The notes under the pieces were generated by a model. It did not search any database and was not told the origin of the DNA. It worked only from the letters and a program-made list of their open reading frames with translations. DNA of 64,000 nt from Pelomonas caseinilytica (GTDB lineage Bacteria; Pseudomonadota; Gammaproteobacteria; Burkholderiales; Burkholderiaceae_C). Positions 54,897 to 64,000 of the stretch are shown in pieces. A program made the translations under genes and the position numbers. Location: the NCBI RefSeq assembly GCF_021353235.1, contig NZ_JAJTWT010000005.1:62001-126000 (forward strand), read 5' to 3'. The first letter of the stretch is position 1; each line of letters starts with the position of its first letter.

Positions 54897-55471
54897 CTAT
54901 CGATCCCGTCCTCATCGACGTCCCGGAGCGCCTCGACGGTGAGCGCACCGTGCTGCTGGCGCCCCATGCCGGCCTGGGCGCCGAGATGGCCGTCGTCATC
55001 GGCCAGTCCCTGTCCCACCTGCGGCCCTGGATGCCCTGGGCGCAGGAGGCGCCGACGGCCGAGAACGCGGAGCTGGTCGTGCGGCGCATGCAGGCCGACT
55101 TCATCGCCCGGCGCGACCTGTGCTTCCAGATCTACGCCCGTCGTGCCGACGGCAGCCCCGGGCGCCTGCTCGGCGGTACCGGCCTGCACCGCATCGACTG
55201 GGCCGTCCGGCGCTTCGAGATCGGCTACTGGATCCGTCCCGAGGCGGCGGGCCAGGGCCATGTGAGCGAAGCGGTGCGGCTGCTGACGGCCCTGGCCTTC
55301 GGCCCGCTGGCGGCGCGCCGCGTGGAGATCCGCTGCGACCCCCGCAACCTGAAGAGCCGGGCCGTGGCCGAGCGCTGCGGCTTCGAGCTCGAGGGCGTCC
55401 TGCGAAACAACACACTCGGCGTCGACGGCGCGCCACGCGATACGGCGGTCTACGCGCGCATCGCCGGCTGA
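54893..55471 (+). CDS. GNAT-family N-acetyltransferase (RimJ/RimL-like)
   Basis: 192 aa. The fold of RimL-like acetyltransferases is visible: ERTVLLAPHAGLG at the start, FEIGYWIRPEAAGQGHVSEAVRLLTALAF with the acetyl-CoA loop (PEAAGQGHVSEA), and RVEIRCDPRNLKSRAVAERCGFELEGVLRN. Likely acts on a protein N terminus or a small molecule. It is translationally coupled to the exporter, so resistance or modification followed by export is possible, but only by context. Confidence 0.85.
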   Translation: MTIDPVLIDVPERLDGERTVLLAPHAGLGAEMAVVIGQSLSHLRPWMPWAQEAPTAENAELVVRRMQADFIARRDLCFQIYARRADGSPGRLLGGTGLHRIDWAVRRFEIGYWIRPEAAGQGHVSEAVRLLTALAFGPLAARRVEIRCDPRNLKSRAVAERCGFELEGVLRNNTLGVDGAPRDTAVYARIAG

Positions 55472-55524
55472 TCGCTCCTCACGCCGGGGGCGTGGAGCCA
55501 GGCGACCACACCGTCGCTGCTCGC

Positions 55525-56529
55525 TCAGCGCTGCATCGACCATTCCACGGTCAACCGGCGCGCCGCCCGGTCGTGCTCCATGGCGTGGATCCCCGGTGCA
55601 ACGTTGTGTGCTGGCGCAACGTCCCGCTCGGGTGGTGGTCCCAGCATCTCCGTGACGAAAGGCGTCTCGCGAAGGAAGGCCGCGACGTGTTCGGCCAAGG
55701 CGCGGTCCGCCGGGTCGGGGGACCGGGCAAGAGCCGTCAGGATGTGGGACCAGCACTGCATGGCTTTCGCACGCTTATTGAAACCTTGGCTTCCGATCTC
55801 CATGGTGATCCCGACGTCGTGTTGTCCCTGTTCATCATTGCGGACGAGCCAGGGCGACTCGTACTTCCGGACCTCGCCACGGGTGGATTGCGAGGAGGCT
55901 TCAGCGTCGACACCGAGATCGCGCAGCTTTTCTGCGAACGTCTCTCGCCAGCGATGACGGTCGCTCCACGGGTTCAGGCGCATGCCGGACTTGGTCTGTG
56001 CCCGGACGGCCAGATGCACATGCGGATTGGCCTGATGCTCGTGAAGCACCATCACGTACTGGCTGTCAGGCAGCTCCTCCTGCGCGAACGCGCGCGCGGC
56101 CTGGAGCACGAGAGAAGGTTGGACGCCAGATGGCATCGACAGGGTCACGTACAGCGCCTCATGCCGATGCGACACCTCGTCGATCAAGGAGCCGCCAACG
56201 CGCCACCGGTACGCCATGTCGTCGAGTGCGTCCTTGCCCTGGGTCCGCACGCCACGGTCGTCTTCCATTTCAAGACTGCCGTGGTGGGTGATGTAGTCGA
56301 ACTGGGCCTTGATGGCACGCATGCCGCGGCCACCGCCGACGATCTTGACCATCACCTGCGGCGCCCGCCGCACCACGAGGGCTTCGATGCGCTGTCGGAT
56401 GATTGCAGCCTTGCGTCGATCCAGGACGGCCAGCCTCGGCGTCGGATCCGCTTTCACGATCCGGTTGGCGGGATAGAACAACGGCTCTCCCCATCGCACG
56501 AGGATGCCTCCGACTATGGGATCGCTCAT
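55525..56529 (-). CDS. MobP-type relaxase/mobilization nuclease
   Basis: 334 aa. It has the metal-binding motif HEHQANPHVHLAVRAQ (HxxxxxPHxH) near residues 161-171, followed by the RLNPWSDRHRWRETFAEKLRDLG segment typical of the relaxase/mobilization nuclease domain. The N-terminal region contains VKIVGGGRGMRAIKAQFDYITHHG, where an Arg/His-rich strand is normal. There is no helicase domain. The ATG at 56529 overlaps the upstream gene by 4 bp. No coupling protein or replication gene is adjacent, so it appears to be a small mobilizable unit left in the chromosome. Confidence 0.8.
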   Translation of the reverse strand: MSDPIVGGILVRWGEPLFYPANRIVKADPTPRLAVLDRRKAAIIRQRIEALVVRRAPQVMVKIVGGGRGMRAIKAQFDYITHHGSLEMEDDRGVRTQGKDALDDMAYRWRVGGSLIDEVSHRHEALYVTLSMPSGVQPSLVLQAARAFAQEELPDSQYVMVLHEHQANPHVHLAVRAQTKSGMRLNPWSDRHRWRETFAEKLRDLGVDAEASSQSTRGEVRKYESPWLVRNDEQGQHDVGITMEIGSQGFNKRAKAMQCWSHILTALARSPDPADRALAEHVAAFLRETPFVTEMLGPPPERDVAPAHNVAPGIHAMEHDRAARRLTVEWSMQR

Positions 56530-57107
56530 TTTCGCCACCTTTGGGTCCGTTCGAGTGAGGCCAGCAAGGCCGCCGCCCGCTCAAGATGTGCATGGACGGC
56601 GGGGATCAGTGATCGGAGCCCCGCGCGATAGGGTTCGAGCGCGGCACTCGGAAGACGGCCGAGCAGGCGCATGAAGGCGTTCAGGTCGGCGGAGAGCGAG
56701 GCGAGTTGGACCGTCGAGGCCATGAGCGAAGCGATCAGGCGCTCATGATCGAGGGGCAATGGCGCGGGCGTCTCGCCCTCCATCAGCAGCACGACGTACT
56801 GGCTCCTTGACACCCCTGCGTTGCGTGCGCGGCCCACCAACATGGCCGCTGCGGGCTCCGACATGCGAAGCAGCACCCTCACGGCCGATCCGGCGTGCGT
56901 CGGCTCATCGACACTTGGTCCGGCCGGTGTGCTTGCGGCCGTCTCCAGCAGCCGTGCAATCGCGATCCGGATGGCGCATGACGCGCTGATCCTCTTGTCT
57001 GCGGCGTACGCACGCAGGCTCGTGCCGAGCCCGCAAAGATTGACGTTGAACTGGTCTCTCTTTGAACTCGAGGACTTTGGCGGTTCGACTTCGGTGGCGT
57101 CGGTCAT
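56526..57107 (-). CDS. MobC-like mobilization accessory protein
   Basis: 193 aa. The N-terminal half contains a ribbon-helix-helix-like segment (FNVNLCGLGTSLRAYAADKRISASCAIRIAIARLL). The middle has a second such segment (VRVLLRMSEPAAAMLVGRARNAGVSRSQYVVLLM), and a helical C terminus follows (VQLASLSADLNAFMRLLGRL) as in MobC relaxosome proteins. Its position right before the relaxase gene with a 4 bp overlap supports this. The 248 bp upstream (57108-57355) contain no gene and would be where an oriT is expected. Confidence 0.6.
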   Translation of the reverse strand: MTDATEVEPPKSSSSKRDQFNVNLCGLGTSLRAYAADKRISASCAIRIAIARLLETAASTPAGPSVDEPTHAGSAVRVLLRMSEPAAAMLVGRARNAGVSRSQYVVLLMEGETPAPLPLDHERLIASLMASTVQLASLSADLNAFMRLLGRLPSAALEPYRAGLRSLIPAVHAHLERAAALLASLERTQRWRK

Positions 57108-57355
57108 GTAGACATATTCGACGGTTCCACGGTTGCCGCAGGCGCTGATTCCGATCCGAAAATCAGCGCCTCCAATGCAGGAAGGGCGTTCGCCCGAACT
57201 GACGGCTCCGCCATTTCACGGGCAGCAAGCGCTGCTCTCCAACTGGAGCCTCACGCGCGTCTCAGGAACCTTGCTGCGTCCTTTGCTGTGCGACACCGGT
57301 CATCGGGTGGCACTTTGGCAGGCCGACGAACAACACCGCAACCTCGGGCCCTCGC

Positions 57356-58086
57356 TCAGCGAACGTTCCAACGGTTGCGCCGCTCCTCCGCGGCCTCGCG
57401 CCACTGCTCGCGCGCCGCCTGCGCATCCAGCTGTACGCCCAGGCGGCCGTCCTCCAGGGCCAGGGCCCAGTCCTGCATGGCCGCCGGCAGATGCTGCTCG
57501 GCGGCCTGCTCCAGCCAATGGCGGGCCAGTCCTGCGTCGGGTGGCGTGCCCTCGCCCTGGGCATAGGCCTGGGACAGCAGATACATGGCGCGGGCATTCC
57601 CGCGCCGTGCCGCGAGCTCCAGCAGGGACACGCACTGCCGCGCATCCCGAGGCACGCCATCGCCGTTGCGCGCTGCCAGCGCCAGGGCGAGCGTGGCGCC
57701 GGCATGGCCGGCCTGCATCGCCCGCGCGAACCACGGCCGTGCGGCGGCCGCGTCTGGCCGCCAGCCCAGCCCGCCGCCGCGGTGAGCCTCGCCGAGCGTG
57801 AACGCGGCCTCGGCATCCCCGGCCTCCGCGGCGCGGGTCAGCCAGCGCACGGCTTCGTCGGCCTGTGCAGCGTCGCGAGCCAGGGCCAGGCCCAGTTCAC
57901 GGGCGGCCAGCGGCGCGAGCGGACCGCCGGCCTCCGCCCAGCGCGCCAGGCGCTGCAGGGCCTCAGGCCGGTGGGTCTGCGCGGCCTGCATGCCGAGCGA
58001 TTCCACGGCCGCCGCATCGCGCGGTGGTGCCGGCGCGCAGGCCGACAGCCCCGCCGCCGCCAGCGCGGCAATCAGGAGCCGAAGCC

Positions 58087-58090
<4 letters not shown>
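57356..58090 (-). CDS. Sel1-repeat lipoprotein
   Basis: 244 aa. A lipoprotein signal (LLIAALAAAGLSAC) is followed by about five Sel1/TPR-like repeats (AVRWLTRAAEAGDAEAAFTLGEAH, ARPWFARAMQAGHAGATLALALAA, CVSLLELAARRGNARAMYLLSQAY, ARHWLEQAAEQHLPAAMQDWALAL). Such proteins are periplasmic scaffolds. It is co-translated with the upstream nucleotidase (4 bp overlap), suggesting a linked but unknown role. Confidence 0.82.
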
Positions 58091-60192
<2,102 letters not shown>

Positions 60193-60353
60193 GAGCGGTC
60201 CGAAATCACGAAAGCCGCACAGTCTCGACCTGTCGCATGACGGGTCGGTGAACGCTTGCGTCAGCCAGCTGTCACGGCCTTCGACCCGCAGGTACGCCAT
60301 CCATATCGTCTCTCGCACCTAGGTTGGCGGGCGTCGTCGGCGAGACCGGAAGC

Positions 60354-60866
60354 TCACAAGCATCCCTCCACATACCTCACTGACTTTGAGCGCCCGGCAA
60401 TGATGGCCGCGACCTTGCCGTCAGACGTGCTGAAGCGCAGCGAATACTGCCCGTCCTTTGAATTGATGGTGAATTCCGGCTGCGCTTCGTCATAGAAGTT
60501 CGGAGTCTCAATTGCCGCTTGCCCATAGGTGTCTTTGACCTTCTTGATCGGATCGCCAACCGCCACGCCCTCCTTGGTTTCAATCCCTGGCTCGGTCACA
60601 TCGAATCTCGTAAGAACATCGCCTTCAATCATCATGTAAAAGCGAGGGCCGCTGCTCGGGTTGACGTAATAGCAGCTTCCGGTGTCGTTGAAAGCAGTTC
60701 TCTGAATCGGCTCCTCCAGCCGTATCGGAATCTTGGTCAAGTGCATGCCGATCTTGACCGAGCCAATACTAGAGGAATCAACCGTCAAGGGCGCTGCAGC
60801 TGAAACAGCAGACGCTGCAGTAAATGCAGCAGCGAAGATGTGTGACAGTATCCTCATACTCGGCAT
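60354..60866 (-). CDS. Small exported protein of unknown function
   Basis: 170 aa. A signal peptide (MRILSHIFAAAFTAASAVSAAA) precedes a compact domain with GSVKIGMHLTKIP, a Cys in SCYYVNPSSGPRFYMMIEGDVLTRFDV, VGDPIKKVKDTYG and a final Cys (YVEGCL), perhaps a disulfide. Similar proteins occur in Xanthomonas and Roseateles relatives as hypotheticals. The ATG at 60866 fits the signal; the frame is open 27 codons further. It is more AT-rich than neighbours. Confidence 0.65.
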   Translation of the reverse strand: MPSMRILSHIFAAAFTAASAVSAAAPLTVDSSSIGSVKIGMHLTKIPIRLEEPIQRTAFNDTGSCYYVNPSSGPRFYMMIEGDVLTRFDVTEPGIETKEGVAVGDPIKKVKDTYGQAAIETPNFYDEAQPEFTINSKDGQYSLRFSTSDGKVAAIIAGRSKSVRYVEGCL

Positions 60867-61077
60867 GACGTCCTCTCGTGTGGGGTGGTTCAGGGCAAAT
60901 GTTTCCCGGACGGCCTCGGAGGACGCAAGCTGCCGTCCAGGTGCCATTGCTCACGCCCCGGAAGATTTCTTCTCGCAGGACGTGAGGATCCCGGAGGACA
61001 TCACAATCCTCGAGGCGGCTACGTTGCGGTGATGGACGTTGCGATGCCACAGCTGGGAACGTGGTTAGCGCTGCGGG

Positions 61078-61400
61078 TTGATGCTGTTCAACCGGGCAGT
61101 GCCGAGCGACGTATACATGACCGCCGCGATCTGCCCGCCCATGTCCGAGCCCACGTGCAGGGAGCTCTTTCTGCGGTCCAGGGGCAAGTGATCAATGAAC
61201 TTGGCCACCCGCAGGTGGGCCAGCAGGCCGACCGTGGGGATGCCCTTGGCGATCACGCGGGCCGGCGCCGGTGCCTGCACGATGTGCTCGCGGCGCTTGC
61301 AGACCCACTTGCCACGCACATGGCGCTCGACGGTGAACGCGCCCGGCCGGTAGGCTGGCTTCTCCGACACCTCCTCGCCGATGCGCTGCTTGGCCCTTTG
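61078..61400 (-). pseudogene. IS66-family TnpC transposase, internally deleted
   Basis: The first part matches the IS66 TnpC zinc-finger region: YRPGAFTVERHVRGKWVCKRREHIVQAPAPARVIAKGIPTVGLLAHL, read in pieces, followed by KFIDHLPLDR. It then jumps to a C-terminal piece (GGQIAAVMYTSLGTARLNSINPQ). The catalytic core is gone and one Cys of the zinc finger is replaced (CKRRE for CxxC). It is a relic. The surrounding 60867-61873 contain no other gene I can support. Confidence 0.75.
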
Positions 61401-61873
61401 ACGGTGGACGCTTCAAATGCGCTTCCTTTGCCAAGATCTGCCGGAACTTGTTCGACGTGCCCACGTCTCAATCCTCTCAGAGTGTTGAACCTCAAACCCG
61501 GGGCGGCTCACCGTGCAAAACGGCACATCCCTCAGAACGAAACGGCATCGACTTAAGAAGCTCAGCCGCCTACGATCCCTTTGGCCCTCTCATTCTCGAG
61601 CCAAGGCTAATTTCACAATATGATCTGGAAGAAGACGGGCATGGCCGTACCCGCACATCAGACACTCTGGTCAGCGTCGGACGCTAGAACGCTGGCTGTG
61701 GCTGGCAGGGCGCGCCGATCCGGCGGCACCTTGCGTCGTTGCGCCGATGACGGCATCAGGGCCCCATCATCTTCGTTTGCTAAGAACGCCCCCAAGGACG
61801 GAACCTCATCTCGCCGTCGACGGGGCAGTCGCTCAGCCGAACGGCACACCTGCCGTCATGGCGGCCATCCGGC

Positions 61874-63349
61874 ATGATCGATTGGCTTAGGGCGCTTCGC
61901 GCCAAATTGCCCTTCGGTGGGGAGCAGGTTGGACCCGGAACCAAGCTCGACCTGCGACTGCTCGTCGGCGCGAACGATCCCGTCACGGGCCTGCCCGGCC
62001 CCAACGCATTCGAGAACACGCTGGAACAGGCGGTGCGCCAGGCCGACGTCAAATCCCGTCGGCTGGCGCTTCTTCTGGTGAACATCGACGACTTCAAGTC
62101 GATCAACAGTACGTTTGGCAGCCTCAAGGGCGATGAGGTCCTGCGCCAAGCCGCCAAACGCATGCGGCCGCTCGTGCAGCCCTTCATGGCCGCGCGGCTT
62201 GCAGCGGACGAGTTCGCGCTGTTGATGAATGAAGATCCGCAGCCGGAAGATGCTGCAGTCCTGGCGACCAAGGTGTTGCGGGAGATGAGGCTGCCTATCG
62301 GCGTCGGGCGAGGCCAATCCGTGACGCTGGCATGTTCGGTCGGCGTCGTGATGTATCCGGACTGCGGCGCTGTCGAGTCCATGATCCCGCGTGCAAGAGT
62401 CGCGATGGCCAATGCCAAGGCGGCTGGCGGCGCGAGGTATGCCTTCTTTGACGCAAGCATGACGAAAGGACCGCCGGATCAGATCGAGCTGCTGCGGGAA
62501 TTGCGCCTCGCGGTCGAACTCAACCAGCTCGAACTGCATTACCAGCCGAAGATTCATGCGCCCACGGGAGAGATCACCGGCGCCGAGGCGCTGCTGCGAT
62601 GGAATCATCCGACCCGCGGCATGGTCAGTCCGGCCTCCTTCATCCCTCTTGCCGAGCGCAGCGGTCTGATCATCCCGATCGGACGCTGGGTCATCGAAGA
62701 CGCCAGCCGCCAATTGCGCATCTGGCGCGATCAAGGCATCCGGATGCGCATCGCGATCAATCTGTCCGTGCACCAGCTGAGACAGCCGGACCTGGCTGAC
62801 CGGATCGCCAGTGCGCTGCGCACGCACCAGATCAATCCCGAATTGCTGACGTGCGAAGTGACCGAGACATCGGCAATGGTCGACGTGGACGCCACGGTCC
62901 GTGTACTGCAGAAACTGCACGCCATGGGCATCCAGCTGTCCATCGACGACTTTGGCACGGGGCATTCCAGCTTGGCGTACCTGCGCTCTCTGCCTGCCGA
63001 TGAACTCAAGATCGATCGCAGCTTTGTGCTCGACCTGGAGACCAATGAGGACGCCCGCAAAGTCGCACGCGCCGTCGTGAACCTCGCAAAGGCCCTGGAT
63101 CGCAAGGTCGTGGCCGAGGGTGTCGAGACTGAAGGACAGAACCGCATCCTGCGTGAATTCGGTTGCGACCAGCTTCAAGGGTACCTGTTCGCCAAGCCCA
63201 TGTCGGCCAAGGCGCTCGCACTATGGGCCACGGACAATGTGGGGCCGCGGACTATGAACTTTCGGGCCTCGATATTCAAAGACACGTCCACGATTGGCGA
63301 AACAGCGCCACTCGACGGAGGCGCGGTAAAAGGGCCGCTGGTGCTGTAA
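61874..63349 (+). CDS. GGDEF-EAL protein, probable c-di-GMP phosphodiesterase
   Basis: 491 aa cytoplasmic protein. A GGDEF domain at about residues 35-195 has a degenerate active site (AADEF in place of GGDEF), so cyclase activity is unlikely. The EAL domain at about 210-450 keeps its catalytic residues: EALLRW, NLSVHQL, EVTETSAM, DDFGTGHSSLAYL, KIDRSFV and EGVETEGQ. It should hydrolyse c-di-GMP, perhaps with GTP binding by the GGDEF part as control. No sensory domain or membrane helix is seen; the N-terminal 30 residues are short. It is convergent with the histidine kinase gene. Confidence 0.9.
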   Translation: MIDWLRALRAKLPFGGEQVGPGTKLDLRLLVGANDPVTGLPGPNAFENTLEQAVRQADVKSRRLALLLVNIDDFKSINSTFGSLKGDEVLRQAAKRMRPLVQPFMAARLAADEFALLMNEDPQPEDAAVLATKVLREMRLPIGVGRGQSVTLACSVGVVMYPDCGAVESMIPRARVAMANAKAAGGARYAFFDASMTKGPPDQIELLRELRLAVELNQLELHYQPKIHAPTGEITGAEALLRWNHPTRGMVSPASFIPLAERSGLIIPIGRWVIEDASRQLRIWRDQGIRMRIAINLSVHQLRQPDLADRIASALRTHQINPELLTCEVTETSAMVDVDATVRVLQKLHAMGIQLSIDDFGTGHSSLAYLRSLPADELKIDRSFVLDLETNEDARKVARAVVNLAKALDRKVVAEGVETEGQNRILREFGCDQLQGYLFAKPMSAKALALWATDNVGPRTMNFRASIFKDTSTIGETAPLDGGAVKGPLVL

Positions 63350-63373
63350 GCAGACCGCCGGGCGCCGTCGGCG

Positions 63374-64000
63374 TTAGGCCCTGTCCGGGGACTTCAAGGG
63401 CGCCTCCAACGGCATGTGCAGGCACACGCCCAAGCCCCCGAGCGGCGAACTGACGAATTCGAGGGTCGCGCCGAGGCGCTCGGCCCGTTGACGCATGTGC
63501 AACAAGCCGCGACCGTCCGGAGACTGCTCGTCCGTGAGCCCCTGGCCATCGTCCTCGACGAGGACGACGACTCCGGTGGCTTGCCCATCGATACCGTCGT
63601 TTCGCACGACGGCTATCCGCAGTTTCCGACCACCCGCATGCTTGATGGCATTGGCGACGGCCTCCTGCACGATGCGCAGCACGTCCAAGGCCTCAGGCGC
63701 ATTGAGCCAGGGCAGCGGCGGTACGTCGCCGACCGACCATTCCAGCTCGATCCCGGCGCCATCTAGCCGGTGGTTGAGCCGGTATCGAAGGGTGGCCAGC
63801 AAGGCCACGAGGTCGTTGCCCATCGGGTCCAACGAGTCGATCACGAGGCGCAGTTCATCGAGGCAGTCGCGCAGGACCTTAGACGCTTCGTCCAGGTCGA
63901 GGCGCTTCTGTTCGATAGCCTTGATCGCGAAGATCAGCGAAGAGCCTATGCCGTCATGCATGTCACGCAGCAAGCGTTGGCGCTCTTCGGCGAGTGCCCG
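63374..64000 (-). CDS. Sensor histidine kinase, C-terminal part (cut by window edge)
   Basis: The 208 visible residues contain the HisKA_3 dimerisation/phosphoacceptor helix (EERQRLLRDMHDGIGSSLIFAI, phosphorylated His in MHDG). The HATPase_c domain follows (ALDVLRIVQEAVANAIKHAGGRKLRI, VLVEDDGQGL, GRGLLHMRQRAERLGATLEF). This is the NarX/UhpB/DesK-type kinase that works with a NarL-type regulator. The sensor part lies beyond the right edge of the window. Confidence 0.88.
   Translation of the reverse strand, partial: RALAEERQRLLRDMHDGIGSSLIFAIKAIEQKRLDLDEASKVLRDCLDELRLVIDSLDPMGNDLVALLATLRYRLNHRLDGAGIELEWSVGDVPPLPWLNAPEALDVLRIVQEAVANAIKHAGGRKLRIAVVRNDGIDGQATGVVVLVEDDGQGLTDEQSPDGRGLLHMRQRAERLGATLEFVSSPLGGLGVCLHMPLEAPLKSPDRA

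Noticed and set aside
61620-61877. 85-codon ORF before the GGDEF-EAL gene
   Set aside because: Arg/Ser-rich with no recognisable features and no good ribosome site; probably chance.

Overview
The window is high-GC chromosomal DNA of a betaproteobacterium, order Burkholderiales. It most resembles the Roseateles/Mitsuaria/Rubrivivax/Leptothrix group. This rests on the gene order yceD-rpmF-plsX-fabH-fabD-fabG-acpP-fabF-rpoE-rseA-degP-lepA-lepB-DUF4845-rnc-era-recO-pdxJ-acpS and on the protein sequences; the genus is inferred, not proven.

Layout. 1-4326: the edge of an exopolysaccharide locus (Wzz-type and Wza-type proteins, divergent WecA-like transferase). 4365-5843: RhlE-like RNA helicase. 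5850-8563: a small accessory region with two divergent units, each an XRE regulator facing an IS256-transposase-like ORF. One unit also carries a FecI-type sigma factor. Three copies of a ~35-55 bp repeat bound the units, and the last copy is the 3' end of the next gene. 8501-26418: core block of SAM methyltransferase, Maf, lipid-synthesis genes, sigma-E stress module and the lepA-to-acpS genes. 26415-27482: Met-rich secreted protein. 27530-31985: island of IS110, IS5 and IS21 remnants, a ParE-type toxin-antitoxin pair, and an AbiE pair behind three perfect palindromes that share one core. 31983-35305: ClpP-like membrane protein and POT peptide transporter. 35392-41948: rne, rluC, a HAD phosphatase, a Rieske protein and sppA.

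41950-50940: a mobile or mobilizable region. It holds a short RHS-like protein ending in a HExxH toxin domain with a zinc-ribbon partner, about 1 kb of hairpin-rich non-coding DNA (candidate oriT), a ribbon-helix-helix protein, a split TraD coupling protein, a MobF relaxase-helicase, an XRE-BrnT-BrnA unit, and broken primase and IS66 pieces. It ends in a 45 bp near-copy of sppA coding sequence, so both sides carry sppA sequence. 50993-55471: acid-shock-like protein, gamma-glutamyltransferase, DUF296 protein, MFS exporter and GNAT acetyltransferase. 55525-57107: a second, MobP-type mobilization pair. 57356-63349: Sel1 lipoprotein, periplasmic 5'-nucleotidase, small secreted protein, IS66 remnant and a GGDEF-EAL protein. 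63374-64000: the C-terminal part of a NarX-type histidine kinase running off the window.

The genes work as follows. The central block makes fatty acids and phospholipid (PlsX to FabF, with AcpS activating AcpP), surveys the envelope (RpoE, RseA, DegP, LepB, SppA) and handles RNA and translation (RNase III, Era, LepA, RNase E, RluC). Accessory insertions sit at its edges. In relatives, as I recall, sppA lies next to the SAM methyltransferase gene; here those two genes lie at opposite ends of a ~33 kb block and each has a partial duplicate beyond it, which suggests a rearrangement. No tRNA, rRNA or CRISPR array was recognised.
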